Source: Malachius bipustulatus (lineage: Eukaryota; Arthropoda; Insecta; Coleoptera; Melyridae). From it: DNA of 64,000 bases. The stretch is from positions 17,145,867 to 17,209,866 of the forward strand of contig OU342630.1 of the NCBI GenBank assembly GCA_910589415.1, given 5' to 3'. Below are positions 1-10,273 of the stretch, piece by piece. Made by a program: the position numbers and the translations under genes. The stretch's first letter is position 1; the number at the start of each line of letters is the position of its first letter. The notes below the pieces were generated by a model that was not told the origin of the DNA, did no database searches, and saw only the letters and a program-made list of their open reading frames with translations.

Positions 1-214
1 TCAAGACGGATTCGTTGGAATCGCTAACAAAGGACTCGGCATAATCACACTCCGCAATATCACACTTTTCTAGCCAATTTGTGCACTTCACTATGCTGTT
101 TTCTTCATTTTCAGTAAGTATGAGTTGGTCTTTTGGTATATTTTTTAAATCGTGTTTATTTTTGTTATTTGTATTATTTGTTTCTTTGCAATTAGCTTGC
201 AAAACCGTCGCCAT
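1..214 (-). CDS. N-terminal part of an unrecognised minus-strand gene, cut by the window edge
   Basis: A reading frame of 71 codons starts at an ATG whose A lies at 214 on the minus strand and stays open to base 1. The start context is good (G at -6 and G at +4), and two in-frame stops lie just upstream, so the start is well fixed. The translated start is rich in Asn and Lys, then turns acidic (TENEENS, later AECDYAESF), with four cysteines after residue 8. There is no signal peptide and no membrane segment. No family was recognised. Even codon use and a lack of stops across an AT-rich stretch support a first coding exon rather than chance. The 60-codon plus-strand frame at 81-263 is its shadow. 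Confidence 0.5.
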   Translation of the reverse strand, partial: MATVLQANCKETNNTNNKNKHDLKNIPKDQLILTENEENSIVKCTNWLEKCDIAECDYAESFVSDSNESVL

Positions 215-430
215 GACTCCTTATCAACGCAGCACCCACCGCACACTGTTTTGTTGTTTTTAATTGTACGATTATAAACAACAATATAACTTGCATTCAT
301 TCAAAACCTAAGGCAGTTCAAGGACACCCACAAAAAATACGGTGTCTAGATGATTAAACTCTCGCAGTCGCAAATAATAGTAGGTAATAAGCGAGAGATC
401 TCGCTACATCATAATCATTTTAGTTGTTTA
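215..430. other. Upstream flank of the left-edge gene, no gene seen
   Basis: AT-rich DNA between the start codon at 214 and the first foldback. It should hold the promoter and 5' UTR of the left-edge minus-strand gene, but no clear TATA box or initiator stands out. Confidence 0.4.
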
Positions 431-1210
431 TACAGGGTGTTATGTAATTGAATGTCAATATTTAAGGGGGTGATTTTTGGGCCCATTTTAAGAAGAAAAC
501 TTCATAAGAACGTATGTTCTAAGAGTCTTAACTTTTGAGATACAGGGTGGTAAAGTTTTATTAAAATAAATCATTTTTTCGTAATATCTATAATACCGCT
601 CTGGATATTTTAATGAAATTCCGTATACAGATATTACGCATCAAGGGACATTTTTTCATGTAGGTACCATGTTTCATTTTATTTCTATTAGTGACGATGG
701 TTGCACGATCGTGCAGAATTTTACCGGCATATTTTAGCAGACATTGATGGTACGCCACTGATTTCTGTTCAAATAGAAATCATTTTTGGAGTCCCCATTC
801 ATTTCCAAGCAAATTCGATTACTCGTTTTTTTTTAGTCCGATGCACGGTTTTCGCGTAAAAAAAGAAAATCTGTTTCTCTACATGGTCACAAGATTATCG
901 TTAAAATGACAATAAAAAAATATAAAAATATGCAGGTAAAATTCTGCAAGATGTGACTAGTGGAGATAAAACGGAATGTGGTATATGAAAAAATGCCTCT
1001 TGATGAGTAATGCCTGTCTATTAAATTTCATTAAAATATCCGAGAGCGGTATTACAGATATCATGAAAAAATTATTTATTTTTAAAAACTACCACCCTGT
1101 ATCTCAAAAGTTAAGACTTTTAGGACATACGTTCTTATGAAGTTTTCTTGTTAAAATGGACCAAAAATCACCCCCTTAAATATTGACATTCAATTACAAA
1201 ACACCCTGTA
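431..1210. repeat. Foldback element, 780 bp, ends TACAGGGTG
   Basis: The left end TACAGGGTGTTATG is answered by an inverted ACACCCTGTA end at 1201-1210. The arms pair over about 300 bp (431-740 with 905-1210) with scattered mismatches. Within each arm lies a second internal TACAGGGTG-like block (541-548; 1090-1101). No coding capacity is visible. It is non-autonomous, and the mobilising enzyme is unknown. Confidence 0.8.
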
Positions 1211-1228
1211 TAAATTCTGAAACCATAT

Positions 1229-3882
1229 CGATAGTGTAAATCGCAAAGTGCGTAACTCCATTTATCAAAATTTTCCAGGGGTGCTAAAAAACTAATTTAG
1301 TTGACAAAAAAAATTGATTGGCAGGAAACTTGTTTTTATGACTAGTAGTCAAGTTAGGTGAAGTCGGAAAGTAATATTATCGGTCTTAAAGCTTATTACT
1401 AGGGTTTTCTTTTAAATAATGGAGATACGCTGTTTAACCCAGCAGGACCGGTAAAATAAACAGCTCGTAAACAGACCGGGGAAATCTATTTTTTTTTTTT
1501 TTTCAGTCGATGGAGTCGGACCTTCCCTGTCTTTTGACATGTGTCTTAGGTTGGGTCGGGGTGAGGGGGAGGGGGGGCACGCTTTTAAAATTTACTGAAA
1601 ATGAATTTTATCGAAAAAACGGGTATATCTGAGCCGGATTTGATCTGACAAAAAAATTATGGTATTGAAAATTGAAGAGCTTGACTAAACACGGAAGTTC
1701 GTTCCGACTTGAACCCTTTAGCTCAACTGGTTCGCGAAATATTGCGATATTAATGGTGCAAAAATGAATAAAAATTACAGACTTTTGCTCGGCAGGTGGT
1801 GGAGTTAGGGCGTCAATTTTTTGCGAGAGGAAGGGTGCCACCGAGTACTTTGACGGGCCGGAGGGAGGGGGTGGTGGGCCAATTAAGAGGGGAGATATGG
1901 GGGTGAGAAGAAAAATACGGAAACGCTCGTAAAAAGTTTATTTATTGACCTACAGAGACCAGGCACCGCTCATTTTCTTCGTTTTTTTATCGACTACCCG
2001 GTAGTCATGGCAAAAAAATTTAACTTTCGAATTTCGAAAAAAATAATTATTTTCGCAAATGCGCGCTTGGCGCGCAATTTAAAAAAAAGTCATTTTTTTT
2101 CTCGCGTTTTTGGGGGTGAAGAAAGGGGGTGGGGAAATTTTTTTTCACCACTGAACGGCTTTATTTTAATCTTTAATTTGAGCCCCATTTGAACCCGATC
2201 CGACCATAAATAAGAGCACAACGAACCGGCAAAGTCTAGAGAAAGTTGCAAAACACTCTTTCATCCATTCTCGAAATAATTTTCTTACCTGAAGCAGCCA
2301 TGTGCTGCACTCGCTTGACCATGAATAGATCGAGATGCAGTCTTTTGTGTAGCACCTCTTTTTATTGTGTACCTGCCTATTGTTTTCGTGAACCCGGCGC
2401 GTCATCCCGGGAAAACAATAGAAGGCTATCAAGATAAGAGAGCGCGACTGAGAATGAAAAACAAGGCCAACAACGGCCCAAATGTAAGAAAAATCGACCC
2501 GCCAGCAGATGAAAAAACAGTAACTCGATGTGTTTTTCATTCCCGCTCGTTCAGCGATCAAAAGCAAGCAAGAATTTTAAAAATCGATCCATAATTGAGC
2601 GAAGTACGAGCGAACAAGCATTCGAAAATAAATTCCGAGCGCGCGTTCCCGGCCGATCGTGACTGCCCGGAGTATAGACAAGCGGAGAGCGTAAGCTCCG
2701 CCCACGGCTTCTCGGGTATCTTTCTCGCCCGGTTTAAAGAGAGATCTTCATGTATATAACTCGTGCGCGCGGGCAAGATACGCAGAAAAAAAAAACAAAT
2801 AGATAAATAAATGTTTTCTCTTTCCAATGAGCCTAACAAGAATCCCCCACCCCTCTCCGTTCGCCCTCAATAAAGCCTAGACTTTGCCGGTTCGTTGTGC
2901 CCTTATTTATGGTCGGATCGGGTTCAAGTGGGGCTCAAATTAAAGATAAAAAAAATGCCGTTCAGTGGTGAAACAAATTTTCCCCACCCCCTTCCTTCAC
3001 CCCCAAAAACGCGAGAAAAAAAATGACTTTTTTTAAATTGCGCGCCAAGCGCGCATTTGCGAAAATAATTTTTTTTCGAAATTCGAAAATTAAATTTTTT
3101 TGCCATGACTACTGGGTAGTATATAAAAAACGAAGAAAATGAGCGGTGCCTGGTCTCTGTAGGTCAATAAATAAATTTTTACGAGCGTTTCCGTATTTTT
3201 CTTCTCACCCCCATATCTCCCCTCCTAATTGGCCCACCACCCCCTCCCTCCGGCCCGTCAAAGTACTCGGTGGCACCCTTCCTCTCGCAAAAAATTGACG
3301 CCCTAACTCAACCACCTGCCGAGCAAAAGTCAGTAATTTTTATTCATTTTTGCACCATTAATATCGCAATATTTCGCGAACCAGTTGAGCTAAAGGGTTC
3401 AGGTCGGAACGAACTTCCGTGTTTAGTCAAGCTCTTCAATTTTCGATACCATAATTTTTTTGTCAGATCAAATCCGGCTCAGATATACCCGTTTTTTTGA
3501 TAAAATTCATTTTCAGTAAATTTTAAAAGCGTGCCCCCCCCCTCCCCCTCACCCCGACCCAACCTAAGACACATGTCAAAAGACAGGGAAGGTCTGACTC
3601 CATCGACTGAAAAAAAAATATATAGATTTCCCCGGTCTGTTTACGAAATACCGGTCCTGCTGTGTTAGTTTGCGAAGTAATATTTTGATAATAAATTGGA
3701 TTTACGATTTTTTTTAAAACAACTTTCTTTATTTGTCTCGTTTACAAAAAAACTAAAATTAGCGTATTCTTTAATTAAGCATTTTTCAGACAGTAGATAG
3801 GATAATTATTACACTACTAGATAGCGCAGTAAAACACATTTCAGTAAAAATGGAGTTACGCACTTTGCGATTTACACTATCG
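1229..3882. mobile_element. Outer terminal-inverted-repeat element interrupted by a larger foldback
   Basis: A 37-bp terminal inverted repeat begins CGATAGTGTAAATCGC at 1229 and returns in inverse at 3848-3882. The flanks both read TAT (1226-1228 and 3883-3885), a plausible 3-bp target duplication. The stretches 1266-1434 and 3669-3847 are not inverted copies of each other, so without the inner insertion this would be a MITE of about 420 bp. No coding sequence was found. Confidence 0.65.
1435..3668. mobile_element. Foldback with about 800-bp arms and a 640-bp central loop
   Basis: The arms run from about 1435 to 2237 and from about 2876 to 3668 in inverse orientation. They share G-rich/C-rich tracts (1560-1580; 3531-3560), the GACCGGGGAAATC block and a segment around 2180-2237 mirrored at 2876-2940. 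The loop 2238-2875 is unique and moderately GC-rich, and its short frames on both strands match no protein family I recognise. The mirrored 60-77-codon frames in the arms are the same DNA read twice, not genes. Nested inside the 1229-3882 element. Confidence 0.75.
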
Positions 3883-3885
3883 TAT

Positions 3886-4679
3886 GTTAATCTGTTTTTG
3901 AGAAATAGGGAAATCAAAAATGCAAAATGAAACTTTGGTCAATAATTATTATCTGCCCTAATTGTTTTAGAAAATAAAATTTGAATGACTCATCTGTTAA
4001 GATCGAAGATTCTGTTAAACCCTCAAAGAAGTTTTCAATTTGTGATGTCATATTTATTGTTGCCACGACATTAATAAATATAAAATTTATTCAATACGTC
4101 TGATTTTTTATTTATATCTTTACAAACAGATTCATTTTATTGTTTTTCTCTAATAAAACATTTAGGGGAGGTAATGAGATTGAATCTGTAGAACTGTAAA
4201 ATGATGAAGAATTCTTTACATGACATTGCGACAAAAGTGAAATAAACTCACAATAAATTAAGGGAAATTATGAAAATAAATACGCTCTCATTTAGATGAA
4301 AGGTTAGGGTAAAATTTATTAGTAAATTAAAATAAAATCCTGGAAATAAATAAGTGAAACATTAAATAAAACATTTTCGATTAACATAATATTTTCGTGA
4401 TAAATGAAGGGGAAAGGAAAAAAATTCAAAATGTGGAGGATGATTATCTTGCCTTGGGTGAGTGGTCTAGTGGTCGGAATATTTGGCGCATAACCACACT
4501 CGAGACACATTACTTATTCTAATACATCCTCATCCTTTACAGAGGGACAACCCTACTTTATGAAAATTACGAGCAAATTACCATAAAATGTTCATTGGTT
4601 GTGACCACGATGTAAGATTTCTGACTCATAGACCACGAAGAAGTGGTAATCCCACATTCATCTCTCCACGGTTTATAAA
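3886..4679. other. AT-rich intergenic stretch, nothing recognised
   Basis: No open frame with family resemblance, RNA gene or repeat pair was seen. A short segment near 4455-4500 has weak tRNA-like wording but does not fold as a tRNA. Confidence 0.4.
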
Positions 4680-5641
4680 GGGTGTTTCTTGGCAGCGGCA
4701 ACATGGGAATTTCAATGGTAAAAACTCAAAATTTAATTATTGGATTCCCTATAATATGTTTTAGACGGAAATATTAAGTTAATAATAATATGTTAAGACT
4801 GAAAAGCTGCTTTGTTGCTATGAAGTCAAATTTTGAGTCTGTTAAGCCATTTTAGAAAATTCGGGGACAGGTTTTTCAATTTATGACGTCATATTCTTAA
4901 CTTTAACAATTATTAAAAATTACGTAAATTACTATAAACTTAGCTCACAATGTCATGAAAACAATGAAATTGGCAAAAGTTTATCTAAAATGGCTAAACA
5001 GGCTTAAAATGTGACTGCAACAACAGAAGCAGCTTTTCAATTTGGTATACAGCCATTGCAAACTAATATTAAGGTCACAACTAAGGCCTCTTTGGCACTA
5101 CGGTCAAATTTCTATTTTTTTTTTCACTTTCAGGGCAAGGAAAATCTTCGAGATTAACAGTAGCACGGTTTTTATTTTGAATTTTGCATTTATTTTGCAT
5201 TTATATTCAAAAGATCGTAACATCAATCCCTGTGGTCTTTTCACGATATGAAAAAGCGGATATGATGCGAATAGGGACTGTATACGTTTGGAAGCGCTCG
5301 CATTGTGTTGTAAGTGGATACATCCTTAATTACATGAGACTAGTGCTATTTACTCCACGTTTGTGTCAGGACCGTACTTTCTTTGCACTCTCAAAATTGG
5401 TTTTTAAAGCCGTTTTGTGGCCTTCCGTTTCATTTGCAAAGCAAATAAATACCTTCCTGGTGTTACTATAGGTATGTCCTCCACCATAGTGAAACTGTAG
5501 GAGCCGCGGATGTATATAATGACCTTCAATTTTAACAAATAAAAATGTAACATTTCTCTTAAACAGATAAAGAATCCAATAATTCCAACCTAAAGTTTTT
5601 ACCATTGAAATCTCTATGTTGTATCGGGCAATGAAACACCC
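4680..5641. repeat. Inverted-repeat element ending GGGTGTTTC
   Basis: The left end GGGTGTTTCTTGGC with a following GGTAAAAAC block is mirrored at 5590-5641 (GTTTTTACC then GAAACACCC). Arms of roughly 60-90 bp are recognisable. A related right half lies at 38300-38752. Frames inside (5042-5605) are not recognised and sit in repeat DNA. Confidence 0.6.
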
Positions 5642-5650
5642 CTCCCGGTA

Positions 5651-6110
5651 TACAGGGTGATTGATTAAAACGCCACATTAGAAAAAATTCGACTTCCAAA
5701 TGATCTAGGAATCTGAAATTTGGAACTTAGGCAACATACCTAATAACGAGTCAAAATGAAATATTACCAAGATGGCAGCACATTTAAAAATGGCGAAAGC
5801 AATGGCCATCTTTGTTTTTTTAAATGGGACACCCTATATTTTATTGCATTTTCAGATTGTCTGAGAAAATGTAATAACAATAATATGTTTATAGTTGCAT
5901 TTTAAATTGAGTAGGATATGAGTTATAAACAAGTGAAAATCGCAATTTTCCAACTTTAAACCCATTTACCACGAAAACGACTCAAGATATCAGAAAACGG
6001 CTTACATGTCCTTATCTTAAATTTTTACAGTTTTTCGATATCTTGGCCCGTTTTAAATGTAGCCTCTGCTTTGAGAAAACGGAAAATTGCAATTTACATT
6101 CATTTGTTTA
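5651..6110. repeat. Half copy of the 24052-24906 palindrome family
   Basis: Starts TACAGGGTGATTGATT directly after the previous element and follows the left arm of the 24052 palindrome nearly base for base, including the ATGAGTTATAAACAAGTG block, then continues into a reverse-arm remnant before fading. The stretch 6111-6370 shows nothing recognisable. Confidence 0.7.
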
Positions 6111-6370
6111 TAACTCATTAATTGGCAGATGTACGGAGCACGGGGTATAGGTCAAAAAAGGGTGAAATGGGTGTTAAGTCCACAAGTAATATAAAAAATT
6201 ACCTTTTATGTATACGAAAAGAGATTAAATCCGTTTCTCAGAAGAAAGCACTAACTTATTTGTTAATGTGTAAATGAAAAACCTAATGCACATTTAAATT
6301 ATTTTGTGAAAAGAAATGCATATCAACTTTTAGAAATTTTGAAGTAGGTATACTTTTGACTTCTACCTTT

Positions 6371-6506
6371 TAGTGTATTTTTTAACAAAAAAATACACTA
6401 TTGAGGACGACATCACTTTTCGAAAATCACCCAAACTCATCAAATGTCCACCGATCATGACCCCCAGATTACGAAAAAGTGGTTTTCCAAAATTCACCTG
6501 CCCACG
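6371..6506 (+). repeat. Module M1, copy 1 of 3
   Basis: A roughly 137-bp module that starts with a perfect hairpin (TAGTGTATTTTTT paired across TAACA) and ends CCCACGATATATA. It is repeated inverted at 22003-22138 and directly at 23877-24016. It borders a TA microsatellite (6508-6530). Confidence 0.75.
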
Positions 6507-6529
6507 ATATATATATATATATATATATA

Positions 6530-7146
6530 TACAGGGTGTTGATTTTCAAAGCGGGCCATAGGGGATTAGCATTGCGAAAGTGATTTTTGAGGATTCCTGC
6601 TCGCCGTTTAAACTGACAGAAATGGTTTTGGTATCAAAATGAAGCTGAAATTATTGCGCATAACGCTTGACATCAGAAATTAATTTAATTTCACGTTGTT
6701 TTCTAAAATTCTTCAGTAAAAATTCAACTAATTGTTAATGTTTAATCACAAAATAGCATGCCTTGCCTAAAAAATAATGACGTTTCTACGTTTTGACAAT
6801 CCAATAATAAAACTTTTTTTAAAAATAGAACCAGACTTTATTATTACCTACTGACTTATAAATTTTTATTATTGGATTGTCAAAACGTAGAAACGTCATT
6901 ATTGTTTAGACAAGGTATGCTATTTTGTGATTAAACATTAACAATTAGTTGAATTTTTACTGAAGAATTTTAGAAAACAACGTGAAATTAAATTAATTTC
7001 TGATGTCAAGCGTTATGCGCAATAATTTCAGCTTCATTTTGATACCAAAACCATTTCTGTCAGTTTAAACGGCGAGCAGGAATCCTCAAAAACCACTTTC
7101 GCAATGCTAATCCCCTATGGCCCGCTTTGAAAATCAACACCCTGTA
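6530..7146. repeat. Near-perfect palindrome, 617 bp
   Basis: Left end TACAGGGTGTTGATTTTC, right end the exact inverse at 7129-7146. The arms are about 285 bp with very few differences, meeting around 6838 across a short AT-rich loop. No coding potential. High arm identity suggests recent formation or gene conversion. Confidence 0.85.
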
Positions 7147-7279
7147 TATATATAAATATGAAAGTTTTATTAGAGCCGTGATTATAAATCATGAAAATAT
7201 AATTTTCGGGCATTTAAAGCTCATTAATAAAGTGCTTTCAATGGCAGACAGCACACGCAACCATCTAGAGCCCCTCGAA

Positions 7280-7326
7280 GCTGCAGACGGACCGTTTCGG
7301 TCTTTTTATGACCTCATTAGTACAGC
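7280..7326 (-). ncRNA. Hammerhead ribozyme copy with a core mutation
   Basis: The exact inverse copy of the right-arm ribozyme in the left arm, read on the minus strand. All stems are identical, but the core reads CTAATGA (complement of 7314-7320) instead of CTGATGA. That replaces the invariant G5 with A, which is known to abolish hammerhead catalysis. It should be inactive. Confidence 0.8.
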
Positions 7327-7806
7327 ATATCGAGATGGAATCCAGAGGCTACGATGCTGTCCGCCATCAAAAGCTAGGCCTTTGTATCCACTCAGTTCCA
7401 CGGAACCAAGTGACTTACAACGCCTTTCGCCATCTAACAATGGAGGCAAGAACTACCAGCAATGTGTGCCAGCTTGCGACCATCAGAGACGGCGGCCCGG
7501 TGCAGTTTTATATGCTTTTAGGCTTCACCTCTCCTCGGCCAGTGCTGACCACTGCCGGAATGGAATGGCATCTTCCGGCAGTGGTCAGCACTGGCCGAGG
7601 AGAGGTGAAGCCTAAAAGCATATAAAACTGCACCGGGCCGCCGTCTCTGATGGTCGCAAGCTGGCACACATTGCTGGTAGTTCTTGCCTCCATTGTTAGA
7701 TGGCGAAAGGCGTTGTAAGTCACTTGGTTCCGTGGAACTGAGTGGATACAAAGGCCTAGCTTTTGATGGCGGACAGCATCGTAGCCTCTGGATTCCATCT
7801 CGATAT

Positions 7807-7853
7807 GCTGTACTGATGAGGTCATAAAAAGACCGAAACGGTCCGTCTGCAGC
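7807..7853 (+). ncRNA. Hammerhead ribozyme with an intact core
   Basis: All conserved parts are present in order. The stem I 5' strand GCTGTA (7807-7812) is followed by the core CTGATGA (7813-7819). Stem II is GGTC paired with GACC, with loop ATAAAAA (7820-7834). Then comes GAAA (7835-7838), whose last A pairs with T7846 at the base of stem III. Stem III continues as CG and G against C and CG around a three-base loop (7839-7845). The cleavage dinucleotide TC is at 7846-7847, preceded by G (a GUC site). The stem I 3' strand TGCAGC (7848-7853) gives six pairs including one G-U. Predicted cleavage is after 7847. Every catalytic-core position of the hammerhead consensus is satisfied. Short stem III resembles the type I hammerheads of animal retroelements. 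Confidence 0.85.
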
Positions 7854-7925
7854 TTCGAGGGGCTCTAGATGGTTGCGTGTGCTGTCTGCCATTGAAAGCA
7901 CTTTATATATATATATATTTATACA

Positions 7926-8650
7926 TTCATACATTCAGTCTGACATGACACATAGACCCTGTCTTCTTTTTCCTTTCCTCGCCCTCTAGTAACAGTAACT
8001 CAGGACAACTAGGCCATTAAAAAAATTGTTTCAGAATTAATTAAAAAGAAGAACCATGTAAGCTGCCATCTTAACCTGAAATGAAATTTAAACTATAAAA
8101 AAAGAATTGCACATGTAACTTTCAATCTAGTCATCCAACTAAAGAAAATGATTTCTTAAATTAATAACTGCTGTGTGACAACAAATTTTAATTGTGAATG
8201 TGTTTTTAAGTGTTGCTTTTACGAGAGACTATGTCATTGTTCCTTAAGATCGGTTGTTTCAGACCAAAAGGTCAAAGAGCCCCAAATATGGCATGTGCCT
8301 TTCAGGACTGGTTGATAGTGCTTCTTAAAGTAATTGAGATGTAAAAAAATGTAATTTACCTACCTGCTTTAGATGTTGTTTGGTTCTCATGGAACAAATT
8401 TTAAGAAAAACCTCATGTTTTGTGAGTAGTAATGCATATGATCGATATGATTCAAGCCCTAATGGGTGGTTCAGTGTTTGATTCCTGTTTTTGTATTTTT
8501 TAGACTAGCCACTGAAGATGATTTAAAAATAAATCGAAACGTTTGGCTCAAGAAAACCCAGAGTACTCTTTTTTTGCCCTATTCATCGAACTCCCCACTA
8601 GTTGTGTAATCGTTGTTTTAACTTAGTCGATGACTAATAAAGGATATTAT
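7926..8650 (+). mobile_element. Penelope-like non-autonomous unit, copy A1
   Basis: One of three copies of a unit that ends CTAATAAAGGATATTAT followed by a TA microsatellite. It has no protein-coding capacity. Near its 3' end is a hammerhead-like hairpin (8507-8548). The 5' part present in copy A3 (10274-10465) is missing here, where the 7229-7904 palindrome and a TA tract abut. Assignment to Penelope-like elements rests on the CTGAAGATG...CGAAACG signature, commonly seen in the terminal regions of those elements; it is an inference. Confidence 0.5.
8507..8548 (+). ncRNA. Hammerhead-like hairpin in copy A1
   Basis: AGCCA (8507-8511) pairs with TGGCT (8544-8548). Inside lie CTGAAGA, one extra T, a perfect stem GATTTA/TAAATC, and GAAACGTT. 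This order is stem I, CUGANGA core, stem II, GAAA, a two-pair stem III without loop, and a UU cleavage site. Departures from consensus are the extra base between core and stem II and the loop-less stem III, so activity is doubtful or would require dimers. Inverse and direct copies are at 9439-9480 and 11039-11081; the last has a further inserted G. Confidence 0.5.
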
Positions 8651-8673
8651 TTATATATATATATATATTTATA

Positions 8674-9310
8674 TAATTAACGGGCATTTCGCTCTAACCT
8701 AGGGCTTCCTGAGGCAGACCTGACACGCAGACACTGCGTGTCAGGTCTGCCTCAGGCAGCGTTGCCAACGTTGGTGATTTTTCACCAGATCTGGTGAATT
8801 CAAGTCTTATTTGGTGATTTGGTGAAAACTTTTATCAAATGCCTAAAATCTGGTGATATTTGAATATTTGTGATTTTTTAACACGAATGTGGTTTATTAC
8901 TTTCATCCTTCGATCAATTTTCCTTTTTTTAAGTATCCCCAAAGAAGTAAATCTTATATTATGACTTCTAAAAATGGATTTAATGGGTTACTTAATTATA
9001 AAGATGATAAAAAGACGACTTATGGTTTGACTGGGGTGAAACTTGTCACGTGATTAACTTTTGTGCAATTCGCGGAAGGGATATAATATAGGTACCTACT
9101 TCTGGTGATTTAAAATGAAATCTGGTGAAATTTTAAGGTTTTGTAAAAAAATTTGGTGAAATCTGGCAAAATTTGGCGATTTTACTGCTAAAAACGCAAT
9201 CTGGTGAATTCTGGTGATTTTTTTGGCTAGAGTCTGGTGAAATCTTGAAATTTTGGTTGGCAACGCTGGCCTCAGGAAGCCCTAGGTTAGAGCGAAATGC
9301 CCGTTAATTA
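8674..9310. mobile_element. TIR element B with TCTGGTGA repeats and a perfect hairpin
   Basis: Terminal inverted repeats of about 42 bp (TAATTAACGGGCATTTCGCT... at 8674; inverse ending 9310). Just inside the left end is a perfect 21-bp-stem hairpin at 8710-8754 with a 3-base loop. The interior contains seven exact TCTGGTGA octamers plus several TTGGTGA variants over 440 bp, starting with an ACCAGATCTGGT palindrome. No frame is recognised. It lies between unit copies A1 and A2. Confidence 0.65.
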
Positions 9311-9372
9311 TTTTTGCATTTTTAATTTCATCGCTCATCAACATCATCATTATATTTATATATATATATATA

Positions 9373-10256
9373 ACGATTACACAACTAGTGGGGAGTTCGA
9401 TGAGTAGGGCAAAAAAAGAGTACTCTGGGTTTTTCTTGAGCCAAACGTTTCGATTTATTTTTAAATCATCTTCAGTGGCTAGTCTAAAAAATACAAAAAC
9501 AGGATTCAAACACTGAACCACCCATTAGGGCTTGAATCATATCAAGAATTAATACTCACAAAACATGAGGTTTTTCTTAAAATTTGTTCCATGAGAACCA
9601 AACAACATCTAAAGCAGGCAGGTAAATTACATTTTATATATCTCAATTACTTTAAGAAGCACTATCAACTAGTCCTGAAAGGCACATGCCATCTTTGGGG
9701 CTCTTTGACCTTTTGGTCTGAAACAACCGATTTTAAGGAACAATGACATAGTTTCTCGCAAAAGCAACACTTAAAAACACATTCACAATTAAAATTAGTT
9801 ATCACACAGTAGTTATTAATTTAAGAATCATTTTCTTTGGTTGGATGACTAGCTTGAAAGTTACATGTTACATGAGTGCAATTCTTTTTTATACTTTAAA
9901 TTTCATTTCAGGTTAAGATGGTCGATTTCGATTACATGGTTCTTCTTTTTTAATTAATTCTGAAACAATTTTTTTAATGGTCTAGTTGTCATGAGTTACT
10001 GGTAGTAGAGGGAGAGGAAAAGTAAAAAGAAGACCGGGTCTCTGTGTCATGTCAGACTGAATGTAAGAATGAAGGTTGAAAGTTGTCCGAGAGTGACAGT
10101 TGACATCTATACAAAAGTTATTCCTTTGTTAGATGCGTCTCTCTTGCTCTAGGTAGGTATGCTAGGTTGTCAGGTTGTGAAAATTTTCTTGTAGTATGGG
10201 GGATTTTCTTCTGATGATGTCACCGGTGGTCTGGTGGTTTCTTCTTTTCCCTTCTC
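9373..10256 (-). mobile_element. Penelope-like unit, copy A2 (inverted)
   Basis: Inverse copy of A3, nearly identical. The 3' end of the unit is truncated at 9373 (the last ~35 bases, including the AATAAA, are missing). It carries the hammerhead-like hairpin at 9439-9480. The 79-codon frame at 9282-9521 is a by-product of this repeat. Confidence 0.55.
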
Positions 10257-10273
10257 CTCTCTGCACTCTGACT

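Larger units (their letters stand above)
7229..7904. mobile_element. GC-rich 676-bp palindrome carrying hammerhead ribozymes
   Basis: Two 332-bp arms (7229-7560 and 7573-7904) are exact inverse complements except for one base, separated by 12 bases (7561-7572). Ends read AAAGTGCTTTCAATGG. Unlike the surrounding DNA the arms are about half G+C, which also gives long chance frames on both strands with mirrored translations. Each arm contains a hammerhead ribozyme sequence about 50 bp from its outer end, oriented outward. Retrozymes and Penelope-like retroelements are known to carry hammerhead motifs; the inverted-dimer form here is what I infer from the sequence. Confidence 0.85.

Noticed and set aside
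1608..3500. Mirrored 60-77-codon frames as small genes
   Set aside because: They are identical DNA in the arms of the 1435-3668 foldback.
4455..4505. tRNA-like or SINE-like wording (GTGAGTGGTCTAGTGGTC)
   Set aside because: No acceptor stem, anticodon arm or proper T-arm box can be drawn; too weak to call.
7127..7934. Long frames on both strands with the same translation (105-162 codons)
   Set aside because: They are the two arms of a palindrome read in either direction; the frames run across the centre, match no family, and the GC-rich composition explains the lack of stops.
10211..10217. CTGATGA near the centre of the A2/A3 palindrome as another hammerhead
   Set aside because: No stem II followed by GAAA exists downstream on that strand.
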